Shown: positions 27,442 through 36,545, counted from the stretch's first letter. The stretch: DNA of 64,000 bases from Methanobrevibacter thaueri (GCF_015062915.1 NZ_SUTJ01000004.1:62001-126000); one strand, 5' to 3'. Notes: generated by a model from the sequence alone, not told the origin. Program-made: numbers and translations.

Positions 27442-28407
27442 ATGAAATTCAATATGGTTAAAAAATCTGAAGGATTCACTTCTCCTGATTTCGGCTGCAA
27501 GCCTGAAGACAGGCCGATTGAAGAATACATTTCTCATGGTGTTATCAATTTGGACAAGCCATCCGGACCGACATCTCATGAAATAGACTCTTGGGTTAAA
27601 CGCATATTAAACCTGGAAAAATCCGGTCACGGAGGGACACTTGACCCTAAGGTTACTGGTATTTTACCAGTGGGACTTAATGATGCAACCCGTGCAATAC
27701 AACTGTTATTGACCGCTCCAAAGGAGTATGTCTGTCTTTTGACTTTCCATCAGGATGTTGATGAGGAAAGGATTCGTGAAGTTTTCGCTGAATTTACAGG
27801 AAAGATTTTCCAATTGCCTCCTGTTAAAAGTGCAGTGAAACGTGAAATGAGAACCCGTAACATTTACTATTCAACAATCTATGAGATAGAAGGTCGTGAC
27901 GTGCTTTTCAGGATTGGTTGTGAAGCCGGAACATATGTCAGAACCTATTGCCACAATATAGGTGAGGCATTGGGTGTAGGAGCACATATGGCAGAGCTTA
28001 GAAGAACACAAGTCGGTTCATTTAATGAAAAGAACAATCTGGTGACATTGCAGGATGTTACCGATGCATATCACTTCTGGAAGGAAGATGGTGATGAGTC
28101 ATTCCTGCGCAACTCAATAATGCCAATGGAAAGGGCTGCAGATTACCTTCCAAAGATTATCATAAAGGACTCAGCCGTTGATGCGGTTTGCCATGGTGCG
28201 GATCTTGCCAATGGTGGTATTGTTGAACTGGCGGACAGTATCCAGAAAAATGATATTGTGGCTATTGAAACTCTCAAGGGAGAGTTGGTCGGTGCTGGAA
28301 ATTCATTATTGACTTCTAATGAGATTTTGGATGCGGACAGTGGGTTTGCCGTCAATGTCAATAAGGTTTTCATGAAACCTGATACATATCCAAGGTTTTG
28401 GAAATAA
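27442..28407 (+). CDS. cbf5: H/ACA RNP pseudouridine synthase Cbf5 (TruB family)
   Basis: This 321-residue archaeal dyskerin homologue has the catalytic aspartate D68 in SGHGGTLDPKVTG, the TruB domain to about residue 225 and a PUA domain at about 240-315. Cbf5 is the catalytic subunit of guide-RNA directed pseudouridylation and can also modify U55 of tRNA. Its place after rpl14e is conserved in euryarchaea. A 6-bp hairpin straddles its stop. Confidence 0.96.
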   Translation: MKFNMVKKSEGFTSPDFGCKPEDRPIEEYISHGVINLDKPSGPTSHEIDSWVKRILNLEKSGHGGTLDPKVTGILPVGLNDATRAIQLLLTAPKEYVCLLTFHQDVDEERIREVFAEFTGKIFQLPPVKSAVKREMRTRNIYYSTIYEIEGRDVLFRIGCEAGTYVRTYCHNIGEALGVGAHMAELRRTQVGSFNEKNNLVTLQDVTDAYHFWKEDGDESFLRNSIMPMERAADYLPKIIIKDSAVDAVCHGADLANGGIVELADSIQKNDIVAIETLKGELVGAGNSLLTSNEILDADSGFAVNVNKVFMKPDTYPRFWK

Positions 28408-28415
28408 TTTTTCCA
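28399..28415 (+). terminator. Stop-codon stem-loop at the end of cbf5
   Basis: TGGAAA (28399-28404) pairs with TTTCCA (28410-28415) around TAATT, which contains the stop codon. The flank is AT-rich. It marks the end of the superoperon before the surface island. Confidence 0.45.
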
Positions 28416-28505
28416 CTTAAACTCATTTAATTTTTAATATTCAAACTTATATTACTTTAATTTTCAATTAAACTATTTTTATTAATTTATTTAACATATA
28501 AGAAT

Positions 28506-28577
28506 GCAAGTGAGCACTTGCTTGCGAAAAACTTTATATATGGATAGTTTTATATATTTACTTGTACTTTTAAGTAC
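28506..28577 (+). promoter_or_regulatory. Palindrome-TATA-palindrome promoter of the surface adhesin gene
   Basis: A perfect inverted repeat GCAAGTG-AG-CACTTGC (28506-28521) lies 11 bases before the TATA box TTTATATA (28533-28540). A second perfect inverted repeat GTACTT-TT-AAGTAC (28564-28577) begins at the predicted transcription start (about 28563). This is the layout of a promoter with operators on both sides. A second TATA-like box CTTTATATT near 28676 would give a shorter leader. Confidence 0.5.
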
Positions 28578-28737
28578 TTTTGATACTCGATTAACCTAGA
28601 TGGGTGAATTCCTAAACTTTTTTAAATTCGCCTGTCTATTTTCTCCCTTTGTAATTTATTTTTGAATATCCAAAAACTTTATATTTAATTTTTCAGTTAT
28701 ATTATTATATGAAAGTTAGAGTTGGAGGTTATTAATT

Positions 28738-31038
28738 TTGAACAAAAGATTTGTTCTACCGATATTTTTTGTATTAATTCTTATTTTTTCAATCACTGCG
28801 ATTCAAGCAGGGGATGTTAACTCAACAGTAGCAAGCATTAATGCTAATGAAACTCTAACAATTGATTCAAACTTGGATGCTTTAGCAGAAGATTTTTCAA
28901 ATGATAAGGCTAAAAACAGTACAGAGTTAGCACCGCAATCCGATAATATCTACTATTATGGGGATTATAATGTTTCCTTGAAGGATTCAAATACCAACAA
29001 TAGTCTTGAAGGCAAGCAAATCCGTTTAGTTATAAACGACGTTAATTATACAATCGTTACTGGAATTTCAGGCATTGCAGGGCTAAACTTGAATTTAACA
29101 CCTGGAAAATATAGTGTATCAGCATATTTTGACGGGGATGAGCTATTTGAGTCCAGCAATTTCACCTCCACTTTTTCAATACTTCCAACAGTCACATCTA
29201 AGGATATAACTAAATATTACAAGGGAGGCACAAAATACACTGCAACTTTCTATGACAGTCTGGGCAATCCATTGGCAAACAGAAATGTTGCAATTAGTGT
29301 CAACGGAAAGTCATACACTGCAAAAACCAACAGTAAGGGTGTTGTCAGCTTGGCGGTTAACCTAAAACCAGGAACCTATAAGGTTATTGCAACAGATCCA
29401 ATCACAGGTTATAAGATGACAACCACCTTCAGGATATTGTCAACAATCAGCTCAAGCAACCTGAACAAGGTTGAAGGTGACGGCAGGAAATTCACGGTTA
29501 AGTTTTTTACTAGCAACGGAAAAGCCTTAACCAAAAAATATGTTAAAATCAAATTCAAGGGAAAGACTAAAAAGTATAAGACAAATGCTGCTGGAAAAGT
29601 TAGCTTGCCTGTCAAAAAGCTTAAAAAGGGAACATATTATGTAACCTGTTACAATAACGGATTAACCAAAACCTATAAAATCAAGGTGTTCAAGAAAAAG
29701 GCATCCACCAAACTGACCGCATGGGATTACACATACTATACAAATCAGACAAAAACCATCAAGGTTAAGCTGTCAACCGCTTTGAATGACTATTCAAACA
29801 TTGGAAAGGTCATTAAGATAAAGGTCAACGGAAAAACATATTACAAAAAAACAGACTCTAAGGGTATGGTTACTTTTAACCTTCCGGCTTTAAAAAAGGG
29901 TCTTTACAAGGTCCAATACACTTATGATGGAACCAAATACTTCAAAAAGGCAAGTTCAACAAGGCTATTGACAATACTTGATACCAGAACCACAGAACTG
30001 AATGTTAAGGGCATAACCAGTTTCGGTTATGGTGCGGGCTCATCCCTAACGGTCGCCTACACTGCAGGTGGCGTTCCATTGGCCAAGAAAAGCGTTTCCA
30101 TTACTTTGAATGGTATCACTTACACTGAAACCACCGACAATAAGGGACTGGTGTATCTGCCGATTGACTTGGATATTGGAAAATATGAAGTTAGCTATGA
30201 GGCTGAGGGCGACTCTAAGGTTGACGGCACATCCGGTTCAAGCTTTATTGACGTATTCAAAAGGGAACCATCGAAAGTAACCTGGAAAAGTCCAAAAACC
30301 TTCAAGGACGCCTGGCAGGCTTTCAAGATATTGGTGAGGGATTCAAATGGGAATCCGATTTTAGGCAAAAGCGTTAAATTGACAATCGACGGCGAATCCT
30401 ATTATGCAAAAACCGATTCCAAAGGATATGCAACAGTCAAGACAAGCGTTGCAATAGGTCATTATAAGGTTTCATTCAAATTCCTCGGAAGCAATGACTT
30501 TGCACCTAGTGCCTCATCAAAAACAATTAAGGTTAAGCTGTCAACGTATAAGAATGGTATAAACCAGAAGAACACCATTTCATACCTCAAGTCATATATT
30601 AAATCATCCAGCCACTGTAAGGTCGGAACTAAGGCAATCAAGAAACTGGTTAAATCCCTGACTAAAGGCAAGAAGTCCAAAGTGGACAAGGCAAGGGCAA
30701 TATTCAATTGGGTAAGGGACAACCTTGGCTACAGCTACTATTATGACACTAAATACGGTGCAACAAAAACATTGAAGTATATGAGAGGTAACTGTGTCGA
30801 TCATTCACACTTGCTGGTTTCAATGTTCAGGACTGCAGGTTTAAAGGCAAGATATGTCCATGGAGTGTGCAAGTTCCCTTACAGTGGAACCACAGGCCAT
30901 GTATGGACTCAGGTGCTAATCGGAAAGAACTGGGTCTGCGCCGATGCGACCAGCTACAGGAATTCCCTTGGAAAGATTGCCAATTGGAACACCAAGTCAT
31001 ATCACATTCACGCTAAGTATGCAAGCTTGCCGTTCTAG
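28738..31038 (+). CDS. Secreted adhesin-like protein with Ig-like repeats and a C-terminal transglutaminase-type domain
   Basis: This 766-residue surface protein starts at TTG with GGAGGT upstream. It has a signal peptide (1-24, ending AIQA), then about five or six Ig-like repeats of roughly 90 residues marked by NGKSYTAKTNSKGVVSL-type strands (about 65-615). It ends in a papain-like transglutaminase fold with a clear triad C686 (GNCVDHSH), H721 (GHVW) and D736 (ADAT). Methanobrevibacter and their viruses use Cys-His-Asp enzymes of this fold (PeiW/PeiP/PeiR) to cut pseudomurein peptide links, so a wall-remodelling peptidase displayed on a stalk is likely (inference). There is no C-terminal membrane anchor. 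Confidence 0.85.
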   Translation: MNKRFVLPIFFVLILIFSITAIQAGDVNSTVASINANETLTIDSNLDALAEDFSNDKAKNSTELAPQSDNIYYYGDYNVSLKDSNTNNSLEGKQIRLVINDVNYTIVTGISGIAGLNLNLTPGKYSVSAYFDGDELFESSNFTSTFSILPTVTSKDITKYYKGGTKYTATFYDSLGNPLANRNVAISVNGKSYTAKTNSKGVVSLAVNLKPGTYKVIATDPITGYKMTTTFRILSTISSSNLNKVEGDGRKFTVKFFTSNGKALTKKYVKIKFKGKTKKYKTNAAGKVSLPVKKLKKGTYYVTCYNNGLTKTYKIKVFKKKASTKLTAWDYTYYTNQTKTIKVKLSTALNDYSNIGKVIKIKVNGKTYYKKTDSKGMVTFNLPALKKGLYKVQYTYDGTKYFKKASSTRLLTILDTRTTELNVKGITSFGYGAGSSLTVAYTAGGVPLAKKSVSITLNGITYTETTDNKGLVYLPIDLDIGKYEVSYEAEGDSKVDGTSGSSFIDVFKREPSKVTWKSPKTFKDAWQAFKILVRDSNGNPILGKSVKLTIDGESYYAKTDSKGYATVKTSVAIGHYKVSFKFLGSNDFAPSASSKTIKVKLSTYKNGINQKNTISYLKSYIKSSSHCKVGTKAIKKLVKSLTKGKKSKVDKARAIFNWVRDNLGYSYYYDTKYGATKTLKYMRGNCVDHSHLLVSMFRTAGLKARYVHGVCKFPYSGTTGHVWTQVLIGKNWVCADATSYRNSLGKIANWNTKSYHIHAKYASLPF

Positions 31039-31089
31039 TGTGTGATGGAAAAATTATTTTATATTAAAAAAGAAAAAGGAAGTGGGAAG

Positions 31090-32862
31090 CTAGAACGCTC
31101 CACCGCCTCCACCTCCTGATCCTCCTCCAAGGCCGCCGAAGCCTCCTGAGTCGGATGAAGGATTTGCAGCACTTTCACCTGTTCTGAATGCGGAATACAT
31201 CAGGCCATAACCGCCATAGTAATGATACATGAACAAATCATCTTCATAATCCAGGTAATTTGGAACCTGGAGTTTCATGTTCTCATAGACCTTGTCAGCT
31301 ATTCCAAGAGCCGCACCATAAATCAGGTACTTCCTCCAGACAACTATTGATTCCGGAGGGTGTTCGTTAATTAAACTGTTGTCCTTCAAGAACTTCTTGA
31401 AGTTTCTCCATTTAAGATAGAAGGTCCTACCATTTTCAGTCCATCTTCCAAAAATATCCTCGTTAAGACGCATCAGAACTAATGAAATTATGATGAGTAA
31501 TATGCCGCCAACAAGTGCGAACACTCCACTTTTAAGTTCTGTTGTGAAACCCAATATTGCAATAATCGCTCCAAAGGCAAGGCCACCTATTGAAATTGCG
31601 GCTATTGCTGTTGAACCCCTGTCATCAAAGTATTCCGGCAGGTTTATCTGGTCCTTAACTGTTTCTTCCCAGTGTTCAAACTGGCTCATGAACCATTTTG
31701 CATTGGTTTCAGAAGACAATTGGGAATTCAATGCGGAAAGATTCAGTGTATTGTTTTGGGAGAAATGCTTCAAGGTGTTGAACACTATCTGTTCGCTTGT
31801 GCTTAACTCGGAAAACTTCTCATTGTTGAATGTTAAAATCAAATCGTTAAGTTCTGTGTCAACATCCGCTTCCTGGAACAGTCTGAATGCCTTCTTGTCG
31901 ATGAGGTTCATGATTGACGCTTCAAAGCCCTTCATATTAGGGGTTCCAAGGTCTGTCCTGTCCTCAATCAATGCATTGATCACTTCTGGCGGGTCATTTG
32001 TCGGCAGGTCTCGCTCATAGATTCCGTCATATTCCACCTTAGGCTCCCTTCCATATTTCAGATAGGTCACCACGGCACCGACAGGACTCAGTATTGAAAG
32101 CAATCCTAAAATCAGGTATGTTGTGTTCCAAAAGTTGCGTCCGTTGACGCTGTTCTCAAGATTCTTCATGATCATGTCACGCCCGTCACGGTTCACATGC
32201 TTTGCATAGGTTGCATCATCAAAATCGTCCAACGGCATAAGGACAAGAATTTCATAGAAGTCCCCTTCAGGAATTGATGTTGTGGTTGCTGTAATTGTGT
32301 TGCCTTTCAGGTCACTTGTAACGTTGAATTCCTGCGGGTTCAGGAAGTACTCGTTGCCGGTCTTGCCGGGCAGCTTGACATTAACATTAACCTCTTCGAC
32401 TCCAACATCCCATTCGTCTCCCCAGAGCTTGTATTGGAGTCCTCCAACATCATTGAAAAGGGTTACGACATTTTTCATGTCATAATGAATGTGGACTTTA
32501 ACGTCACAGTCGCTGATGCCTCTTGTATGGGCAGCATCGGAGTAGAGATAGATTTTCAGATGCTTTTTACCGTCCTCATCGCTTTGCTTAAGTACGGGAT
32601 AGGCTCCCTCGGCGTAAACCTCAATGTTGTCTATGCTTTCTCCAGGCTTCAGGGGAATGTCTCGATAGACTCCGTTGAATGAGCCGTCAAAAGAGTAATC
32701 GTACTCCTCCTCCACATGCAATAGGCCGTTACTTCCAACTGTCAGGTCAATGAATGCTTGATCTATTGTGTAGCTTCTGTCGTCATCTGCGGTTACTGCG
32801 CTTAGGGTTGAAAATAATAATAAAAAAAGTAGAATTATAATAAATGTGTTTTTAACATTCAT
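31090..32862 (-). CDS. DUF2207 domain membrane protein
   Basis: This 590-residue protein has a signal peptide or first helix (about 1-26), an extracytoplasmic beta-rich DUF2207 domain (about 30-230), a transmembrane helix near 245-265, a cytoplasmic part, two more helices near 425-470 and a glycine-rich C terminus (GGGSGGGGGGAF). The frame opens at GTG 32871, but AGGTGA sits just before the ATG at 32862, which gives a proper signal sequence. It lies directly downstream of lemA, a pairing common in bacteria and gut methanogens. Function is unknown; an envelope-stress or wall role is inferred. Confidence 0.85.
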   Translation of the reverse strand: MNVKNTFIIILLFLLLFSTLSAVTADDDRSYTIDQAFIDLTVGSNGLLHVEEEYDYSFDGSFNGVYRDIPLKPGESIDNIEVYAEGAYPVLKQSDEDGKKHLKIYLYSDAAHTRGISDCDVKVHIHYDMKNVVTLFNDVGGLQYKLWGDEWDVGVEEVNVNVKLPGKTGNEYFLNPQEFNVTSDLKGNTITATTTSIPEGDFYEILVLMPLDDFDDATYAKHVNRDGRDMIMKNLENSVNGRNFWNTTYLILGLLSILSPVGAVVTYLKYGREPKVEYDGIYERDLPTNDPPEVINALIEDRTDLGTPNMKGFEASIMNLIDKKAFRLFQEADVDTELNDLILTFNNEKFSELSTSEQIVFNTLKHFSQNNTLNLSALNSQLSSETNAKWFMSQFEHWEETVKDQINLPEYFDDRGSTAIAAISIGGLAFGAIIAILGFTTELKSGVFALVGGILLIIISLVLMRLNEDIFGRWTENGRTFYLKWRNFKKFLKDNSLINEHPPESIVVWRKYLIYGAALGIADKVYENMKLQVPNYLDYEDDLFMYHYYGGYGLMYSAFRTGESAANPSSDSGGFGGLGGGSGGGGGGAF

Positions 32863-32871
32863 ATAATTCAC

Positions 32872-33432
32872 CTACTCAAATTTCACTTCCGGCACGGCTG
32901 TTTCACTTGCAGGAGCTTCGAAGTAGGTTTCTTCCTTAAATCTAAAGATTTTTGCCATGAGGCTGCTTGGGAATTGTTGGCAAGCGTTGTTGTATTTCAA
33001 GACAACATCATTGTAGAACTGTCTTGCATAAGCGATTTTGTCTTCGGTTTCGCTTAATTCAGTTTGCAATTGTTGGAAATTGCTGTTTGCCTTTAAGTCA
33101 GGGTAGTTTTCAGCAACAGCAAACAGTGTTTTCAATGCTCCGGTCAACTGATTGTCCGCAGCGCTTGTTTCCTCAATGCTTGTTGCGTTCATGACTCCTG
33201 TCCTGGCTTTTGTCACTTCTTCAAGAACACCTTTTTCATGAGCAGCATAGCCCTTAACGGTTTCGACAAGGTTAGGTATCAGGTCGTTTCTTCTTTTAAG
33301 TTGAACATCTATTTGCGCATAGCTGTTTTTCACGCGGTTTCTAAGTCCAACCAGGTTATTGTACATGTGCACGAATGTCACTATAACAAAAATAACCAGT
33401 ATTACCATTATTATTATAAATAGGATATCCAT
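32872..33432 (-). CDS. lemA: LemA family membrane protein
   Basis: This 186-residue protein has one N-terminal transmembrane helix (about 3-23) and a long helical domain with [30 protein letters not shown] and [16 protein letters not shown], all LemA signatures. LemA proteins expose helical bundles at the membrane; their task is unresolved. In this operon lemA precedes the DUF2207 gene with nine bases between the lemA stop and the DUF2207 ATG. Confidence 0.93.
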   Translation of the reverse strand: MDILFIIIMVILVIFVIVTFVHMYNNLVGLRNRVKNSYAQIDVQLKRRNDLIPNLVETVKGYAAHEKGVLEEVTKARTGVMNATSIEETSAADNQLTGALKTLFAVAENYPDLKANSNFQQLQTELSETEDKIAYARQFYNDVVLKYNNACQQFPSSLMAKIFRFKEETYFEAPASETAVPEVKFE

Positions 33433-33494
33433 TATATCACCTAATTAATAATATATTAAGGTATAAAATATAATTTGCCATTTGATTTAATAAC

Positions 33495-33517
33495 CATGAA
33501 AAATATAATATTTCATG
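33495..33517. repeat. Inverted repeat between divergent lemA and tRNA-Ser
   Basis: CATGAAA (33495-33501) and TTTCATG (33511-33517) are perfect inverted copies. They lie upstream of lemA on one side and of the tRNA promoter on the other. An operator or RNA hairpin is possible. Confidence 0.35.
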
Positions 33518-33558
33518 AGAATAGCATTTTTTATTAAAATCTTAGTTTTAAGCAAACC

Positions 33559-33566
33559 TTTATATA
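33559..33566 (+). promoter_or_regulatory. TATA box of the tRNA-Ser gene
   Basis: TTTATATA preceded by AAACC places transcription start near 33590, about 50 bases before the tRNA 5' end, so RNase P would trim a short leader. Confidence 0.6.
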
Positions 33567-33640
33567 GGTTGACAATTAAATATTATTTTATCATATTATT
33601 CTAGACAATATGATGGACAAGTATTGCTAACTATTTTAAT

Positions 33641-33725
33641 GCCGAGATAGTCTAGCCTGGTAAGGCGCGAGACTGGAAATCTCGTGGGCGTTCAGCCCTC
33701 CTGGGTTCAAATCCCAGTCTCGGCG
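33641..33725 (+). tRNA. tRNA-Ser (anticodon GGA)
   Basis: This 85-base type II tRNA has the acceptor stem GCCGAGA/TCTCGGC with discriminator G, the anticodon stem CGAGA/TCTCG, and anticodon GGA at 33675-33677 reading UCC and UCU. The long variable arm with GGGC/GCCC pairing and T-loop GGTTCAAATCC fit serine. CCA is not encoded. T-runs at 33734-33738 and 33746-33752 probably end transcription. Confidence 0.97.
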
Positions 33726-33795
33726 TTTATTAGTTTTTAACTATATTTTTTTGATAATTTATAAAAATACTTGTTAAACTGATATTTATTGCACT

Positions 33796-33854
33796 CTTAG
33801 CCAATAGGCTAAGTTTATAACTGTTGAAAAAAACTGTGTTTTGAAATTCAAAAC
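33796..33854 (+). promoter_or_regulatory. Two hairpins in the rps13 leader
   Basis: CTTAGCC (33796-33802) pairs perfectly with GGCTAAG (33807-33813) around AATA. GTTTTGAA (33838-33845) and TTCAAAAC (33847-33854) form a 17-base palindrome. TTTATAA between them could be a TATA box, which would put the first repeat upstream of transcription and the second at its start. The core TTGAAATTCAA recurs before rps4 (34388-34398). Confidence 0.4.
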
Positions 33855-33909
33855 ATTCGAATCTATATTTTACGTCTCGTAGGTTCGCTCTATAAATGGA
33901 GGTTATTTA

Positions 33910-34359
33910 ATGGAAGACGAATTCAAACATTTAGTACGTATTTCAAGAAAGGACGTTAATGGTAACAAAACCATTGAACATGCTTTGACTGAAATCAAAG
34001 GTGTTGGAATCTCTTTATCTAAAACTATCTGTCGCGTTTTAGACTTAGATTTAGATGCTAAAATTGGATACATTGCTGACGAAGATGTTTTAAAAATTGA
34101 AGAAATTTTAGAAAACCCTCAAAAGTTCGATATCCCATCATGGATGTTAAACAGAAGGGAAGACTACGAAACTGGTGACGACATTCACTTAATCGAATCA
34201 GATCTTGACATGACCTTAAGGGATGATTTGAACAGAATGAAAAAGACCAGAAGCTACAAAGGTAGAAGACACGAAGTTGGTTTACCTGTTAGAGGTCAAA
34301 GAACCAAATCTACTTTCAGAAAAAGTTCTTCAGTTGGTGTAAAACGTTCAAGAGGATAG
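33910..34359 (+). CDS. rps13: Small ribosomal subunit protein uS13
   Basis: This 149-residue archaeal S13 has [32 protein letters not shown] and the basic C-terminal tail [20 protein letters not shown] that contacts tRNA. It opens the alpha-type operon. GGAGG precedes the ATG. Seven T residues follow shortly after the stop (34368-34374). Confidence 0.97.
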   Translation: MEDEFKHLVRISRKDVNGNKTIEHALTEIKGVGISLSKTICRVLDLDLDAKIGYIADEDVLKIEEILENPQKFDIPSWMLNRREDYETGDDIHLIESDLDMTLRDDLNRMKKTRSYKGRRHEVGLPVRGQRTKSTFRKSSSVGVKRSRG

Positions 34360-34417
34360 GCAAGAGCTTTTTTTATAAATTAAATTATTGAAATTCAATT
34401 TTTAAGGAGATGTTTTA

Positions 34418-34957
34418 ATGGGACAACCTAGAAAATCAAGGAAAAAGTATAATACACCACCACATCCTTGGAATGCGGAAAGAATTAAAAATGAAAATAA
34501 ATTAATGACTAAATACGGTCTTAAAAACAAAAAAGAAATTTGGAAAGCTGATACTTTAGTCAGAAGATACAGTAGGGAAGCAAGATACTTACTTGGTTTC
34601 GATACTGATCAAATGGTAAAAGAAAAATTACAATTATTAGGACACTTAGCTAGAACCGGTGTTTTGCCAGAAGGTGCTGCTCTCGAAGATATTCTTGACT
34701 TAAACGTTGAAGATATCTTAAGAAGAAGATTACAAACTATTGTATATAAGAAAGGTTTAGCTCGTACTCCTAAAGAAGCAAGAATGTTCGTTGTACACGG
34801 TCACATAGCATTAAATGGTAAAAAAATCAACTCACCAAGCTATGTAGTTTTAGACGGTCAAGAAGATCAAATCGGTTTCTACCGTTCTTCACCTGTAGCA
34901 AAACAAATTGAAGAGTACAACAAAGCAAAGGATAATAAAGCTAATACAGAGGAATAA
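34418..34957 (+). CDS. rps4: Small ribosomal subunit protein uS4
   Basis: This 179-residue archaeal S4 has the S4 RNA-binding domain with [20 protein letters not shown] and [19 protein letters not shown]. It starts small-subunit assembly. In bacteria S4 represses the alpha operon through an mRNA pseudoknot; here the upstream gap has only the short palindrome TTGAAATTCAA. AAGGAG precedes the ATG. Confidence 0.97.
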   Translation: MGQPRKSRKKYNTPPHPWNAERIKNENKLMTKYGLKNKKEIWKADTLVRRYSREARYLLGFDTDQMVKEKLQLLGHLARTGVLPEGAALEDILDLNVEDILRRRLQTIVYKKGLARTPKEARMFVVHGHIALNGKKINSPSYVVLDGQEDQIGFYRSSPVAKQIEEYNKAKDNKANTEE

Positions 34958-34968
34958 AGGGTGTAACT

Positions 34969-35361
34969 ATGGCAAAAGATGAAAAATGGGGTATAGCTAA
35001 TATTTACTCATCATTTAACAACACTATTATTACTGTAACAGACATCACTGGTGCTGAAACTATTTCACAATGGTCTGGTGGTAAAGTTGTTCGTGCAGAC
35101 AGGCAACAAGCTTCACCATTCGCAGCAATGGCAGCAGCAACCAGAATCGCTGATGACGCTAAAGAAAAAGGATTTGTTGGATTACATATTAAAGTAAGAG
35201 CTCCTGGTGGAAATGGACCAAGAAGTCCAGGACCTGGTGCACAAGCTACTATCCGTGCTTTAGCAAGAGCTGGAATTAAAATAGGAAAAATCGAAGATAT
35301 CACTCCTATTCCTCACGACGGTACTGGAAGACCTGGTGGTAAGAGAGGAAGAAGAGTATAA
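34969..35361 (+). CDS. rps11: Small ribosomal subunit protein uS11
   Basis: This 130-residue S11 has [20 protein letters not shown] and the C-terminal [20 protein letters not shown]. It lies at the platform near the E site. It follows rps4 after 11 bases and precedes rpoD. Confidence 0.98.
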   Translation: MAKDEKWGIANIYSSFNNTIITVTDITGAETISQWSGGKVVRADRQQASPFAAMAAATRIADDAKEKGFVGLHIKVRAPGGNGPRSPGPGAQATIRALARAGIKIGKIEDITPIPHDGTGRPGGKRGRRV

Positions 35362-35376
35362 GCGGAAGGGTTTAAT

Positions 35377-36180
35377 ATGGAGATAGAAGTAAGAAGTCAA
35401 AGTGATGATGAAATTGTTTTCATCGTACGTGATGCAGAAGTGCCTTTCATCAATGCTATCAGAAGGGTTGCAATGGTCAACGTTCCAAAAATAGCTATTG
35501 AAGATGTTAATATCATCAAAAATGATTCTGCAATGTTTAATGAGGTACTTGCTCATAGACTCGGTTTAACTCCTTTAGTTTCTGATTTGGATGCTCTCGA
35601 AGGAATGTCATTACCTGAAGACGATGACTGGGATGACTACACCAATGGAATCATGTTCCATTTGAATGAAGAAGGACCAAAAACAGTATACTCCAAGGAT
35701 TTAATATCTTCAGACTCAAAAATTAAACCAGTTTACGACACTATACCTTTAGTAAAACTTAAAGAAGGCGAAGAGATCAACATTGAAGCGGTTGCAAAAG
35801 TCGGATACGGAAAGGAACATGCTAAATGGATGCCAACTACCGTGTGCGCTTACAAGCAATATCCTGAAATAACATTCAATGATGATGTCGAAATCGATTA
35901 CGACTGTGCTCAAGCATGTCCAAGAGGTATTTTGAAATCCGATAGAAGATCTAAAGAAATCAAAATCTTAGACATCGAAAACTGTGCCATGTGTAAAAGC
36001 TGTGTAAGAGCTTCAGACAACGGCTACATTAATGTCGGATACCGTGAAAACGATTTCATTTTCAGAATCGAAACTGACGGTGCAATGCCTCCTAAAGAAG
36101 TTTTATTAAAAGCTTGTGACGTATTAGGTGAAAAAGCGGATAAGTTTATCAGATTTAGTGAAGAAGGAGGAAGTAAATAA
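35377..36180 (+). CDS. rpoD: DNA-directed RNA polymerase subunit D (Rpo3) with Fe-S domain
   Basis: This 267-residue archaeal alpha-like subunit has the dimerisation motif PFINAIRRVAM and MFNEVLAHRLGL. The inserted domain holds five cysteines: C177, C181 (CAQACPRG), C203, C206 and C209 (CAMCKSC), a ferredoxin-like [4Fe-4S] site. It nucleates polymerase assembly with subunits L, N and P. The cluster may make assembly sensitive to oxygen (known for the family). The stop overlaps the rpl18e start by one base. Confidence 0.96.
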   Translation: MEIEVRSQSDDEIVFIVRDAEVPFINAIRRVAMVNVPKIAIEDVNIIKNDSAMFNEVLAHRLGLTPLVSDLDALEGMSLPEDDDWDDYTNGIMFHLNEEGPKTVYSKDLISSDSKIKPVYDTIPLVKLKEGEEINIEAVAKVGYGKEHAKWMPTTVCAYKQYPEITFNDDVEIDYDCAQACPRGILKSDRRSKEIKILDIENCAMCKSCVRASDNGYINVGYRENDFIFRIETDGAMPPKEVLLKACDVLGEKADKFIRFSEEGGSK

Positions 36181-36545
36181 TGGTTAAGAAAGTAGTAAAA
36201 ACAAATCCTAACCTTATTGAACTTATTAATAAACTTTATGAACAATCAAGAAATGAAGATGCAGCTATTTGGAAAGATGTTGCACAAAGACTTGAAAGGT
36301 CAAACAGAAGAACTGCTGAAGTAAATTTATCAGACATCGCAAGATACGCTGAAGAAGGCGAAACTGTTTTAGTACCTGGTAAAGTTTTATCAAACGGTGA
36401 TTTGGAAAACAAAGTAGATGTTGTAGCATTAAAATTCTCAGCTAAAGCACAAGAAAAAATCGCAGCTGCTGGCGGAGAATGCATCTCAATCGAAGAAATT
36501 ATGGAAAGTAATCCTAAAGGATCAAACATCAGGATTATGGAATAG
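36180..36545 (+). CDS. rpl18e: Large ribosomal subunit protein eL18
   Basis: This 121-residue L18e has KTNPNLIELINKLYEQS and LVPGKVLSNGDLENKVDVVAL, and is related in fold to L15. It starts inside the rpoD stop codon (TAATG) with GGAGGAAG upstream. Confidence 0.96.
   Translation: MVKKVVKTNPNLIELINKLYEQSRNEDAAIWKDVAQRLERSNRRTAEVNLSDIARYAEEGETVLVPGKVLSNGDLENKVDVVALKFSAKAQEKIAAAGGECISIEEIMESNPKGSNIRIME

Noticed and set aside
28738..31038. CRISPR or DNA tandem repeat array
   Set aside because: The repeats are protein-level Ig-like domains with diverged DNA, not identical short repeats with spacers. No CRISPR array is seen in the window.
28408..33640. Integrated virus or insertion sequence
   Set aside because: No integrase, transposase or terminal repeats are visible around the surface island.
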